From Aristolochia californica (lineage: Eukaryota; Streptophyta; Magnoliopsida; Piperales; Aristolochiaceae): DNA of 64,000 nucleotides. The notes below the pieces were generated by a model that was not told the DNA's origin, did no database searches, and was given only the letters and a program-made list of their open reading frames with translations. The first letter of the stretch is position 1. Every line of letters begins with the position of its first letter. This document shows, one piece after another, positions 1 to 13,200 of the stretch. A program made the translations under genes and the position numbers. The stretch covers positions 19,094,348 to 19,158,347 of the forward strand of contig JARWKL010000004.1 in assembly GCA_029961685.1 (NCBI GenBank), read 5' to 3'.

Positions 1-660
1 AGGGGGAGGCGGGGGATTTTTAACTGAGTGTTGAATCCCAATGCATAAGTAATTTCTTACAAAAATATAGCCCGTTACGCGTGATTAATCACTTTACAAT
101 CATTTATGATTTTTAGGTCAATTTTTTTGTAAATGGGCTAGATAATGGCCTGTTTGACTCGGGTAAATATCCCACCGCATGTTTGGTTCCATAGGTTACT
201 TGCATCTTTAACATGTTTCAAGCATGCATATCCGTTTTTAAAACATGTGCAGAAGAAACCTCTTTCTTATAAAATTCTATGCTATTAGGGTTGAACTAGT
301 GGAATTTCACTAACTTAGATAAGAAATCTCTTGTGTTCATTTTTCGTGTGTAAATAAATTTTCGTTACTTACATTTGTTATCATTTTAAAGTTTTTCCAT
401 ACATAAACTCTAAAATTTTCATTTTTTTGAGATCTATTTGCCATTTTTGTTTACAGGATGAAGGGAGAATGAAAACTCAAAGTTTTGATTTAAGAAAAAA
501 GTATACATCTAACATGGAAACATACAATGAACATTTGTAGAGAGAGATAATTCTGAAGAGTGTCTATAATTTTTAGGGATTGTAAACACTTTTTAGTTTT
601 TAATTTTTAGGTTTTCAATTGTTGGGGAAAATGGGGAGGTGGGGGATTTTTAACTGAGTG
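1..660. repeat. Shortened monomer with ~42-bp deletion
   Basis: The first unit in the window is 630 bp between landmarks instead of about 672. The loss is at about position 180, where CCCACCGCA runs straight into TGTTTGGTTCC. The segment that normally holds GTTCACTTGAGAATTTAATG, GAGCGTTT and TTATTCTCTTT is missing. Confidence 0.8.
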
Positions 661-2699
661 TTGACTCCCAATCCATAAATTATTTCTTACAAAATTATAA
701 CCCGTTACGCAGGATAAATAACTTTACAATCATTTATGATTGTTAGGTCTGCTTTTTGTAAATGGGCAAGATAATGGCCTTTTTGACTTGGGTAAATATC
801 CCACCGCACGTTCACTTGAGATTTTAATGAGTGTTTGTTATTCTCTTTAAAAGGTTTGGATCCATTGGGCCTTTGCATCTCTAACACGTTTCAAGCATGC
901 ATATCAATGTTTTAAAACATGTGTAGAAGAAATCTCTTTCTTATAAAATTCCACGCTATTAGGGTTGAACAAGTGAAATTTCCCAAACTAGGATAACAAA
1001 ACTTTTGTGTTCATTTGTGGTGTGTGAATAAATTTGCTTTACTAACATTTGTTATTGTTTTTTTATTTTTTCCATATATAAACTCTAAAATTTTCATTTT
1101 GTTGTGATCTATTTGCCTTTTTTGTATATGGTATGAAGGGAGAGTGAAAACTCAATGTTTTGATTTAAGAAAAAAGTCTACATGTAAAATGGAAATGCAC
1201 AATGCACTAATGTAGAGAGAGATAATTCTAAAGAGTATCTTTAATTTTTAGGGATTGTAAACTCTTTTTAGTTTTTATATATTAGGTTTTGCAAACTTTG
1301 AGGAAACGGTGGAGGTGGGGGATTTTTAACTGAGGGTTGACTCCATTTCCATAAGTCATTTCTTACAAAAATATAACCCGTTATGGGTGATAATTCACTT
1401 TACAATAATCTATGATTGTTAGGTCAGCTTTTTGTAAATGGGCAAGATAATGGCTTGTTTGTCTCGGGTAAATATCCCACCGGACGTTCACTTGACAATT
1501 TAATGAGTGTTTTTTATTCTCTTTAAAAGGTTTGGATCCGTAGGTCATTTGCAACTTTAACACTTTTCAAGCTTGCATATCCATTTTTAAATCATGTGTA
1601 GAAGAAATCTCTTTCTTATAAAATTCCAAGCAATTAGGGTTGAACTAGTGGAATCTCCCAAACATGGATAACAAAACTCGTGTGTTGATTTTTGGTGTGT
1701 GAATAAATTTTCTTTACTTACATTTGTCATGGTTTTAAATTTTTTCCATTCGTAAACTATAAATTTTCAGTTTATTGTGATTTATTTGCTTTTTTTTATT
1801 ACGTGATGAAGGGAGAGCGAAAGCTCAATGTTTTGATTTAATAAAAAAGTATACATCTAAAATTGAAATGCACAATGCACAAATGTTGAGAGAGTTAATT
1901 CCAAAAAGTGTCTGTAATTTTTAGGGAATGTAAACTCTTTTTATTGTTTTTATATTAGGTTTTTCAATCATCGGGGAAAAGGAGGAGGTGAGGGATTTTT
2001 ACCTGAGTGTTGACTCCCAATCCATAAGTCATTTCTTACAAAAATATAGGCTATTAGGCGTGATAAATAGCTTTACAATCATCTATGATTGTTTGGTCAG
2101 CTATTTGTTAATGGGCAAAGTAATGGCCTGTTTGACTCGGGTAAATATCCCACCGCACGTTCACTTGAAAATTTAATGAGCGTTAGTTATTCTCTTTAAA
2201 AGGTTTGGATCCATAGATCATTTTCCCCTTTAACACATTTCAAGCATGCATATCCATTTTTAAAACATGTGTAGAAGAAATCTCTTTCTTATAAAATTCC
2301 AAGCTATTAGGGTTGAACTCGTGGAATTTCCCAAACATAGATAACAAAACTCGTGTTCATTTTTGGTGTGTGAATAAACTTTCTTTACTTAAATTTGTTA
2401 TTTTTTTTTAAAAATTCCATTCATAAACTCTAAAATTTTCATTTTGTTGTGATCTATTTGCCTTTTTTGTTTACGGGATGAAGGGAGAGCGAAAACTCAA
2501 AGTTTTAATTTAAGAAAAAAGTATACATCTAAAATGGAAATGCACTACGCAAAAATGTGGAGAGAGATAATTCCAAAGAGTGTCTGTAATTTTTAGGGAT
2601 AGTAAACTCTTTTTATTTTTTATATATTACGTCTTGCAATCATCAGGGAAAAGGGGTAGGCGGGGGATTTTCAATTGAGTATTGACTCCGAATCCATAA

Positions 2700-4260
2700 G
2701 TCATTTCTTACAAAAATATAGCCTATTACACGTGATAAATCACTTTACAATCATCTATGATTGTTAGGTCACCTTTTTTGTGGATGGGCAAAATAATGGT
2801 TTGTTTATCTCGGGTAGATATTCCACCGCACGTTCACTTGAGAATTTAATGAGCGTTTGTTATTCTCTTTAATAGGTTAGGCTCTATAGGTCATTTGCAT
2901 CTTGAACATATTTCAAGCATGCATATCCATTTTAAAAACATGTGTAGAAAAATCTCTTTCTTATAAAATTCCAAGTGATTAGGGTTGAACTAGTGGAATT
3001 TCCCAAACTTGGATAACAAAACTTTGGTGTTCATTGGTGATGTGTGAATAAATTTTCTATCCATACAATTGTTATAATTTTAAATTTTTTCCATACATAA
3101 AGTCTAAAGTTTTCATTTTGTTGTGACCTATTTGCCTTTTATGTTTACGGGATGAAGGGAGAACGAAAACTCAAAATTTTGATTTAAGAAAAATGAATAC
3201 ATCTAAAATAGAAATGTACAATGCACAAATGTACATAGAGATAATTCCAAATAGTATCTGTAATTTTTTGGGATTGTAAACTCTTTTTAGTTTTTATATA
3301 TTAGATTTTGCAATCATCGGGGAAAAGGGGGAGGTGGGGGATTTTTAACTGAGTGTTGACTCTGAATCTATAAGTCAATTCTTACAAAAATATAGCCTGT
3401 TACACTTGATAAATCACTTTACAATCATCTATGATTGTTAGGTCACCTTTTTGTAAATGGGCAAAGTAATGGCTTGTTTTACTCGGGTAGATATTCCACC
3501 GCACGTTCACTTGAGAATTTAATGAGTGTTTGTTATTCTCTTTAATAGGTTAGGCTCCATAGGTCATTTGCATCTTGAACATGTTTCAAGCATGCATATC
3601 CATTTTAAAAACATGTGTAGAAAAAATCTCTTTCTTATAAAATTCCAAGTGATTATGGTTGAACTAGTGGAATTTCCAAAACTTCGATAACAAAACTTTT
3701 GTGTTCATTGGTGATGTGTGAATAAATTTTCTATACATACAATTGTTATAATTTAAAATTTTTTCCTTACATAAAGTCTAAAGTTTTCATTTTGTTGTGA
3801 CCTATTATCCTTTTATGTTTACGGGATGAAGGGAGAGCAAAAACTCAAAATTTTGATTTAAGAAAAATGAATACATCTAAAATAGAAATGTACAATGCGC
3901 AAATGTACATAGAGATAATTCCAAATAGTATCTGTAATTTTTTGGGATTGTAAACTCTTTTTAGTTTTTATATATTAGATTTTGCAATCATCGGGGAAAA
4001 GGGGGAGGTGGGGGATTTTTAACTGAGTGTTGACTCCGAATCCATAAGTCATTTCTTACAAAAATATAGCCCGTTACACGTGATAAATCACTTTACAATC
4101 ATCTATGATTGTTAGGTCACCTTTTTTTAAATGGGCAAAATAATGGCTTGTTTTACTCGGGTAGATATTCCACCGCACGTTCACATTAGAATTTAATGAG
4201 CATTTGTTATTCTCTTTAAAAGGTTTGGCTCCATAGGTGTCATTTGCATCTTGAACATGT
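2700..4260. repeat. Local single-monomer amplification, 674-bp period
   Basis: The units with landmarks 2682, 3356 and 4030 share private variants that others in zone 1 lack. These are GGTCACC before the T-run, GGTAGATATTCCACCG, GAAAAATGAATACATC, AAAATAGAAATGTACAATGC, TGTACATAGAGATAATTCC, CAAATAGTATCTG and TATTAGATTTTGC. The period is 674 bp both times. The second half of the 4030 unit no longer carries the private variants, so the amplified stretch ends near 4260. This is the pattern left by unequal crossover with a one-monomer offset. Confidence 0.8.
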
Positions 4261-7200
4261 TTCAAGCATGCATATCCATTTTAAAAACATATGTAGAAAA
4301 AATATCTTTCTTATAAAATTCCAAGCTATTAGTGTAGAACTAGTGGAATTTCTCGAACTTTGATAACAAAACTTTTGTGTTCATTTGTGATCTGTGAATA
4401 AATTTTCTTTACTTACTTTTGTTGTTGTTTTAAATTTTTTCCATACATAAACTCTTAAATTTTCATTTTGTTGTGATCTATTTGCCTTTTTTGCTTACGA
4501 TATGAAGGGAGAGCGAAAACTTAATATTTTGATTTAAGAAAAAATATACATCTAAAATGGAAATGCACAATACACAAATGTAGACAGATATAATTCCCAA
4601 GAGTATGTGTAATTTTTAAGGATTGTAAACTCTTTTTAGTTTTTATATATTAGGTTTTGGAATCGTCGAGGACAAGGGGGAGGTGGGGGATTTTTAACTG
4701 AGTGTTGACTCCCAATCCATAAGTCATTTCATACAAACATATAGCCTTTACGCGTGATAAATCACTTTACAATCATCTATGATTTTTAGGTCAACTTTTT
4801 TTAGATGGGCAAAATAATGGCTTGTTTTACTCGGGTAGATATTCCACCGCACGTGCACCTGAGAATTTAACGAGCGTTTGTTATTCTCTTTCAATGGTTT
4901 GAATCCCTTGGTCATTTGTATCCGTAACATTTTTCAAGCATGCACATCCATTTTTAAAACATGTGTAAAAAATATCTCTTTCTTATAAAATTCCAAGCTA
5001 TTACGGTTGAACTAGTGGAATTTCAAAAACTTGGATAACAAAACTTGTGTTCATTTGTGGAGTGTGAATAAATTTTCTTTACTTACATTTGTTATTGTTT
5101 TAAATTTTTTCCATACATAAACTCTAAAATTTTCTTTTTGTTGTGATCTATTTGCCTTTTTTTTTACGGGATGAAGGGACTGCCAAAACTCAAAATTTTG
5201 ATTTAAGAAAAAAGTATACATCTAAAATGGAAATGCACAATTCACAAATGTAGACAGAGAAATTTTCAAAGAGTGTATGTAAATTTTAGGGATTGTAAAT
5301 TTTTTTTAGTTTTTATATATTATGTTTTTCAATCATCAGGAAAAAGGGGGAGGCAGGGGATTTTTAACTGAGTGTTGACACCCAATCCATAAGTCATTTC
5401 ATCCAAAAATATAGCCCGTTACGCGTGATAAATCACTCGACAGTCATCTATAATTGTTAGGTCAGATTTTTGTAAATGGGAAAGATAATGGCTTGTTTGA
5501 CTAGGGTAGATATCCCATCGCACGTTCACTTGAGAATTTAATGAGCGGTTGTTATTCTCTTAAAAAGGTTTGGCTCCATTGGTGATTTGCATCTTTAACA
5601 TGTTTCAAGCATGCATATCCATTTTTAAAACATGTGCAGAATAAATCTCTTTCTTATAAAATTCCAAGCTATTAGGGTTGAACTAGTGGAATTTCCAAAA
5701 CTTAGATAACAAAACTTTTGTGTTAATTTGTGGTGTGTGAATAAATTTTATTTACTTACATTTGTTATTTTTTTAAATTTTTTCCATACATAAATGCTAA
5801 ATTTTTCATTATGTTGTAATCTATTTGCCTTTTTTGTTTATTTGATGAAGGGAGCGCGAAAACTCAAAGTTTTGATTTAAGAAAAAAGTATACACCTAAA
5901 ATGGAAATGCACAATGCACAAATGTAGAAAGAGATAATTTCAAAAAGTGTCTGTAATTTTTAGGGATTGTAAACTCTTTTTAGTTTTTATATATTAGGTT
6001 TTGCAATCGTCGAGGAAAAGGGGGAAGCAGGGGATTTTTAATTGAGAGTTGACTCCCAATCCACAAGTCATTTCTTACAAAAATACAGCCCGTTATGCAT
6101 AAAAAATCACTTTACAATCATCTATGATTGTTATGTCAGTTTTTTGTAAATGGGTAAGATAATGACTTGTTTGACTCGGGTAAATATTCCACCGCACGTT
6201 CACTTGAAAATTTAATGAGCATTTGTTATTCTCTTTCAAAGGTCATTTGCATCTTTAACATGTTTCATGCATGCATATCCTTTTTTAAAACATGTGTAGA
6301 AGAAATCACTTTCTTATAAAATTCCAAGCTATTAGGGTTGAACTAGTGGAATTTCCAAAACTTGGATAACAAAACTTTTGTGTTGAATTGTGGTGTGTGA
6401 ATAAATTTCCATTACTTACATTTGTTATTATTTTAAAAAATTTCCATACATAAACTCTAAAATTTTCATTTTGTTCTGATCTATTTGCCTTTTTTGTTTA
6501 CGGGATAAAGGGAGAGCGAAAACTCAAATTTTTATTTAAGAAAAAAGTATACATCTAAAATTGAAATTCACAATGCAGAAATGTAGAGGGAGATAATTCA
6601 TAAGAGTGTCTGTAATTTTTCAGGGATTGTAAACTCTTTTTAGTTTTTATATATTAGGTTTTGATCTCTTTGAGGAAAAGGGGAAGGCAAGGGATTTTAA
6701 ACTGAGTGTTGACTCCCAATCCAGGGGACATTTCTAACAAAAATATAGCCCATTTCGAATAATAAATCACTTTACAATCTTGTATGATTGTTAGGTCAGC
6801 TTTTCGTAAATGGGTAAAATAATGGCTTGTTTGACTTGGGTAGATATCCCAACGCACGTTCCCTTGATAATTTAATGAGCGTTTTTTATTCTCTTTAAAT
6901 GGTTTGGATCCATAGGTAATTTGCATCTTTAACATGTTTCCAGCATGCATATGCATTTTTAAAACATGTGTAGAAGAAATCACTTTTTTATAAAATTTCA
7001 AGTTATTAGGGTTCAAACTAGTGGATTTCCCAAACATGGATAACAAAACTTTTGTGTTCATTTGAGGTTTGTGAATAAATTTTCTTTACTTACATTTGTT
7101 ATTGTTTTAAATTTTTTCCATACATCAACTCTAAAATTTTCATTTTGTTGTTATCTTTTATTTGCCTTTTTTCTTTACGGGATGAATGGAGAGTGAAAAC

Positions 7201-9164
7201 TCAAAGTTTTGATTTAATAAAAAAGTATACTTCTAATATGGAAATGCACAATGCACAAATTTAGAGAGAGATAATTCCAAAGTGTGTTTGTAATTTTTAG
7301 GGATTGTAAAATCTTTTTAGTTTTTATATATTAGGTTTTGCAATCGTCGAGGAAAAGGGGGAGGCACGGGATTTTTAACTGAGCATTGACTCCTGATCCA
7401 TAAGTGATTTCTGAAAAAAAAAATATAGGCCATTATGCGTGATAAATCACTTTACAATCCTCTATGATTGTTAGGTCAGCTTTTTGTAAATGGGCAAAAT
7501 AATGGCTTGTGTGACTCGGGTAAATATCCCACCGTACATTCACTTGAGAATTTAATGAGCATTTGTTATTTTATTTAAAAGGATTGCATTCATAGGTCAT
7601 TTCCATCTTTAACATGCTTCAAGCATGCATATCCATATTTAAAACATGTGCAGACAAAATCTCTTTCTTATAAAATTCCAAGCTATTTGGGTTGAACTAG
7701 CAGAATTTCCAAACATGGATATAAAAACTTTTGTGTCATTTTTCGTGTGTGAATAAATTTTATTTACATACATTTGTTATTGTTTTAGATTTTTTTCATA
7801 CATAAACTCTAAAATTTTCATTTTTTTGTGATCTATTTACCTTTTTTGTTTTCGGGATGAAGGTAGAGCGAAAACTAAAAGTTTTGATTTAAGAAAAAAG
7901 TGTATATTTAAAATGGAAATTCACAATACACAAATGTAGAGAAAGATAATTCAAAAGAGTGTCTATAATTTCAAGGGATTGTAAATTCTTTTTAGTTTTT
8001 GTATAATAGGTTTTCAATTGTTGGGGAAAATGGGGAGGCGGGGGATTTTTAACCGAGTGTTGACTCCCAATCCATAAATTATTTCTTCCAAAATTATAGC
8101 CCGTTACGCGTGATAAATCACTTTATAATCATTTATGATTGTTAGGTCTGCTTTTTTTAAATGGGCAAGATAATGGCTTCTTTGACTCGGGTAAATATCC
8201 CATTGTACGTTCACTTGAGAATTTAATCAGCGTTTGTTATTCTCTGTAAAAGGTTTGGTTCCATAGGTCATTTGCATCTTTAACATGTTTCAAGCGTGCA
8301 TATCCATTTTTAACACATGTGAAGAAGAAACCACTTTCTTATAAAATTCTAAGGTATTAGAGTTGAACTAGTGAAATTTCTTAAACTTGGATAACATAAC
8401 TTTTGTGTTCATTTGTGGTGTGTGAATAAATTTTCTTTACTTACATTTGTTATTGTTTAAAATTTTGTCCATTCACAAACTCTAAAATTTTCATTTTGTT
8501 GTGATCTATTTGCCTTTTTTGTTTACGGGATGAAGGGAGAGCGAAAACTCAAAGTTTTTATTTAAGAAAAAAGTATGCAGCTAAAATTGAAATGAACAAT
8601 ACACAAATGCAGAGAGAGATAATTTTGAAGAGTGCTATTTTTTATGGATTGTAAACTCTTTTTAGTTTTTATATATTAGGTTTTGCAATCGTCAGGGAAA
8701 AGGGGGAGGCGGGGGATTTTTAACTGAGTGTTGACTCCCAATCCATAAGTCATTCCTTACAAAAATATAGCCCATTATGCATGATAAATCACTTTTCAAT
8801 CAACTATGATCGTTACGTCAGCTTTTTTTAAACGGGCAAAATAATGGCTTGTTTAAGTCGGGTAAATATCCCACCGTACGTTCACTTAAGAATTTAATTT
8901 TTTCTTTTTAAAAGGTATGGATCCATAGGTCATTTTCATATTTAACATGTTTCAAAAATGCATATTCAATTTTTAAATCATGTGTAGAAAAATCTCTTTC
9001 TTATAAAATTCTGAGCTATTAGGGTTGAACCTACGGAATTTCCAAAACTTGGATTACAAAAATTTTGTGTTCTTTTGTGGTGTGTTAATAAATTTTCTTT
9101 ACTTACACTTGTTAATGCCTTAAATTTTTTCCATACATAAACTCTAAAATTTTCATTTTGTTGT

Positions 9165-11182
9165 GATCTATTTGCCATTTTACCTCTTTTTTTGTTTACG
9201 AGATGAAGGAAAAGTGAAAACTCAAGTTTTGATTTAATAAAAAGGTATACATCCAAAATGGAAATGCTCAATGCAGAAATGTAGAGAGAGACAATTTCAA
9301 AAAGTGTCTGTAATTTTTAGGGATTGCAAACTCTTTTGAGTTTTTATATATCAGGTTTTGCAATCGTTGGGAAAAGTGGGAGGCGGGGGATTTTTAACTG
9401 AGTGTTGACTCCCAATCCATAAGTCATACCTTACAAAAAGATAGCCTGTAACGCATGATAAATGCTTTACAATCATCTCTGATTATTAGGTCTACTTTTT
9501 GTAAATGGGCAAAATAATAGCTTGTTTGACTCGGGTAAATATCCCACCGCACGTTCACTTGAGAATTTAATGTTACTCTTTCAAAGGTTTGGATCAATAG
9601 GTTATTTGCATCTTTAACATGTTTCAAGCATGCATATTCATTTTTTAAAACATGTGTTGAAAAATCTCCTACTTAGAAAATTCCAAGCTATTAGGGTTGA
9701 ACTAGTGGAATTTTCAAAACTTGGATAACAAAAACTTTTTTGTTCATTTGTGGTATGTGAATAATTTTCCTTTCTTACATTTATAATTGCTTTAAATTTT
9801 TTCCATACATAAACTCTAAAATTTTCATTTTGTTGGGATCTATTTGCCTTTTTGTCTCTTTTTCTTTTTACAAAATGAAGGGAAAGTGAAAACTCAAGTT
9901 TTGATTTAAGAAAAAAGTATACATCTAAAATTTAAATGCACAATGCACAAATGTAGGGAAAGATAATTCCAAAAAGTGACTGAAATTTTTAGGGATTGTA
10001 AACTGTTTTTAGTTTTTATATATTAGGTTTTGCAATCGTCGGGAAAAGGGAGAGGTGGGGGATTTTTAACTGAGTGTTGACTCCAAATCAGTAAGTCATT
10101 CCTTACAAAAATATAGCCTGTAACGCATGATAAATCACTTTACAATCATCTATGATCGTTATTTCAACTTTTTTTAAATGGGCAAAATAATGACTTGTTT
10201 GACTTGGGTAAATATCCCACCGCCCGTTCACTTGAGAATTTAATGTTATACTCTTTAAGAGGTTTGGATCCATAGGTCATTTGCATCTTAAACATGTTTC
10301 AAGCATGCATATCCATTTTTTAAAACATGTGAAGAAAAATCTTTTTCTTATAAAATTTCGAGCTATTAGGGCAGGACAAGTGGAAATTCCCAAACTTGGT
10401 TGACAAAATTTTTGTGTTCATTTGTGGTGTGTGAATAAATTTTTTGCACTTACATTTGTTATTGCTTAAAATGTTTTCCATACATAAACTCAAAATTTTT
10501 TATTTTGTTGTGATCTATATGCCTTTTATCTGCTTTGTTGTTTACCAGATGAAGGGAAAGTGAAAACTTGAGTTTTGATTTAAGAAAAAAGTGTACATCT
10601 AATATGGAAATGCTCAATGCACAAATGTAGAAAGTGATAATTCCAAAAAGTGTCTATAATTTTTAGGGATTGTAAAGTCTTTTTAGCATTTATATATCAG
10701 GTTTTGCAATCGTCGGGAAAAAGGGGAGAGGGGGATTTTTAACTGAATGTTGACTCCCAATCCATAAGTTACTCCTTACAAAAAATATAGCCCGTTACAC
10801 ATGATAAATCACTTTACAATCATCTATGATCGTATGGTCAGATTTTTCTAAATGGACAAAATAATGGTTCGTTTGACTCGGGAAAATATCCCACCGCACG
10901 TTCATATGAGAATTGAATGTTATTCTCTTTAAAATGTTTAGATCCATAGGTCATTTTCATCTTTACCATGTTTCAAGCATGCATATCCATTTCTAAACAT
11001 GTGTCGAAAAATCTCCTTCTTATAAAATTCCGAGCTATTAGGGTTGAACTAGTGGAATTTTCCAAACTTGGATAACAAAACTTTTTGTTTATTTGTGGTG
11101 TGTGAATAAATTTTCTTTATTTACATTTGTTATTGCTTTAAATTTTTTCTATATATAAACTCTAAAATTTTAATTTTGTTGA
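9165..11182. repeat. 2018-bp trimer duplication, left copy
   Basis: This block of three monomers (landmarks 9405, 10077, 10750; subtypes S-Q-P) is repeated directly at 11183-13200. Every landmark is shifted by exactly 2018 bp, so there are no net indels. I counted 12 substitutions, about 99.4% identity, far closer than neighbouring monomers are to each other. The block starts at GATCTATTTGCC, where sequence to the left stops matching its counterpart. Confidence 0.95.
10867..10883 (+). other. CENP-B-box-like 17-mer, full core match
   Basis: The sequence is GTTCGTTTGACTCGGGA. The core required for CENP-B binding in mammals is NTTCGNNNNANNCGGGN, and all nine fixed positions are present. Against the full mammalian box 13 of 17 positions agree. 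The equivalent site in the common monomer (GCTTGTTTGACTCGGGT) keeps 7 of 9 core positions. Resemblance is seen directly; any protein binding is inference, since CENP-B itself is not known outside certain lineages. Confidence 0.5.
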
Positions 11183-13200
11183 GATCTATTTGCCATTTTA
11201 CCTCTTTTTTTGTTTACGAGATGAAGGAAAAGTGAAAACTCAAGTTTTGATTTAATAAAAAGGTATACATCCAAAATGGAAATGCTCAATGGAGAAATGT
11301 AGAGAGAGACAATTTCAAAAAGTGTCTGTAATTTTTAGGGATTGCAAACTCTTTTTAGTTTTTATATATCAGGTTTTGCAATCGTTGGGAAAAGTGGGAG
11401 GCGGGGGATTTTTAACTGAGTGTTGACTCCCAATCCATAAGTCATACCTTACAAAAATATAGCCTGTAACGCATGATAAATGCTTTACAATCATCTCTGA
11501 TTATTAGGTCTACTTTTTGTAAATGGGCAAAATAATAGCTTGTTTGACTCGGGTAAATATCCCACCGCACGTTCACTTGAGAATTTAATGTTACTCTTTC
11601 AAAGGTTTGGATCAATAGGTTATTTGCATCTTTAACATGTTTCAAGCATGCATATTCATTTTTTAAAACATGTGTTGAAAAATCTCCTACTTATAAAATT
11701 CCGAGCTATTAGGGTTGAACTAGTGGAATTTTCAAAACTTGGATAACAAAAACTTTTTTGTTCATTTGTGGTATGTGAATAATTTTCCTTTCTTACATTT
11801 ATAATTGCTTTAAATTTTTTCCATACATAAACTCTAAAATTTTCATTTTGTTGGGATCTATTTGCCTTTTTGTCTCTTTTTCTTTTTACGAAATGAAGGG
11901 AAAGTGAAAACTCAAGTTTTGATTTAAGAAAAAAGTATACATCTAAAATGTAAATGCACAATGCACAAATGTAGGGAAAGATAATTCCAAAAAGTGACTG
12001 AAATTTTTAGGGATTGTAAACTGTTTTTAGTTTTTATATATTAGGTTTTGCAATCGTCGGGAAAAGGGAGAGGTGGGGGATTTTTAACTGAGTGTTGACT
12101 CCAAATCAGTAAGTCATTCCTTACAAAAATATAGCCTGTAACGCATGATAAATCACTTTACAATCATCTATGATCGTTATTTCAACTTTTTTTAAATGGG
12201 CAAAATAATGACTTGTTTGACTTGGGTAAATATCCCACCGCCCGTTCACTTGAGAATTTAATGTTATACTCTTTAAGAGGTTTGGATCCATAGGTCATTT
12301 GCATCTTAAACATGTTTCAAGCATGCATATCCATTTTTTAAAACATGTGAAGAAAAATCTTTTTCTTATAAAATTTCGAGCTATTAGGGCAGGACAAGTG
12401 GAAATTCCCAAACTTGGCTGACAAAATTTTTGTGTTCATTTGTGGTGTGTGAATAAATTTTCTGCACTTACATTTGTTATTGCTTAAAATGTTTTCCATA
12501 CATAAACTCAAAATTTTTTATTTTGTTGTGATCTATATGCCTTTTATTTGCTTTGTTGTTTACCAGATGAAGGGAAAGTGAAAACTTGAGTTTTGATTTA
12601 AGAAAAAAGTGTACATCTAATATGGAAATGCTCAATGCACAAATGTAGAAAGTGATAATTCCAAAAAGTGTCTATAATTTTTAGGGATTGTAAAGTCTTT
12701 TTAGCATTTATATATCAGGTTTTGCAATCGTCGGGAAAAAGGGGAGAGGGGGATTTTTAACTGAATGTTGACTCCCAATCCATAAGTTACTCCTTACAAA
12801 AAATATAGCCCGTTACACATGATAAATCACTTTACAATCATCTATGATCGTATGGTCAGATTTTTCTAAATGGACAAAATAATGGTTCGTTTGACTCGGG
12901 AAAATATCCCACCGCACGTTCATATGAGAATTGAATGTTATTCTCTTTAAAATGTTTGGATCCATAGGTCATTTTCATCTTTACCATGTTTCAAGCATGC
13001 ATATCCATTTCTAAACATGTGTCGAAAAATCTCCTTCTTATAAAATTCCGAGCTATTAGGGTTGAACTAGTGGAATTTTCCAAACTTGGATAACAAAAAT
13101 TTTTGTTTATTTGTGGTGTGTGAATAAATTTTCTTTATTTACATTTGTTATTGCTTTAAATTTTTTCTATATATAAACTCTAAAATTTTAATTTTGTTGA
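11183..13200. repeat. 2018-bp trimer duplication, right copy
   Basis: This is the second copy of the S-Q-P trimer (landmarks 11423, 12095, 12768). The junction between the copies lies in GATCTATTTGCC at 11183. To its left the sequence is P-type; to its right it repeats the S-type continuation found at 9165. The right copy ends at the next GATCTATTTGCC (13201), which continues into TTTTATCTC instead. A crossover inside this 12-bp identity, offset by three monomers, explains both ends. Confidence 0.95.
12885..12901 (+). other. CENP-B-box-like 17-mer, full core match (duplicate)
   Basis: This is the identical 17-mer, 2018 bp downstream of the first. It exists because of the trimer duplication and is not an independent origin. 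Confidence 0.5.

Larger units (their letters stand above)
1..8750. repeat. Zone 1: monomers of the GAGCGTTT subfamily
   Basis: Landmarks lie at 31, 661, 1337, 2010, 2682, 3356, 4030, 4705, 5375, 6049, 6709, 7386 and 8060. These units share GAGCGTTT (or a close variant) between TTTAAT and GTTATTCTC, GATTGTTAGG rather than GATCGTTAGG, GCGTGATAAATC rather than GCATGATAAATC, and TTTACGGGATGAAGGGAGAGC in the 3' part. Compared with zone 2 they have 8 extra bases at the GAGCGTTT site and lack TTTTATCTC before the T-run, so unit length is nearly unchanged. The change to zone-2 signatures falls in the unit beginning near 8731. No gene or other element is visible in this stretch. Confidence 0.85.

Noticed and set aside
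6654..7061. 135-codon open frame on the minus strand, and about 25 other frames of 60-109 codons
   Set aside because: All lie inside repeat monomers, and their peptides recur only because the monomer recurs. Frames open and close with single substitutions and non-triplet indels between neighbouring units. There is no domain, no common start and no codon pattern, so none is annotated as a gene.
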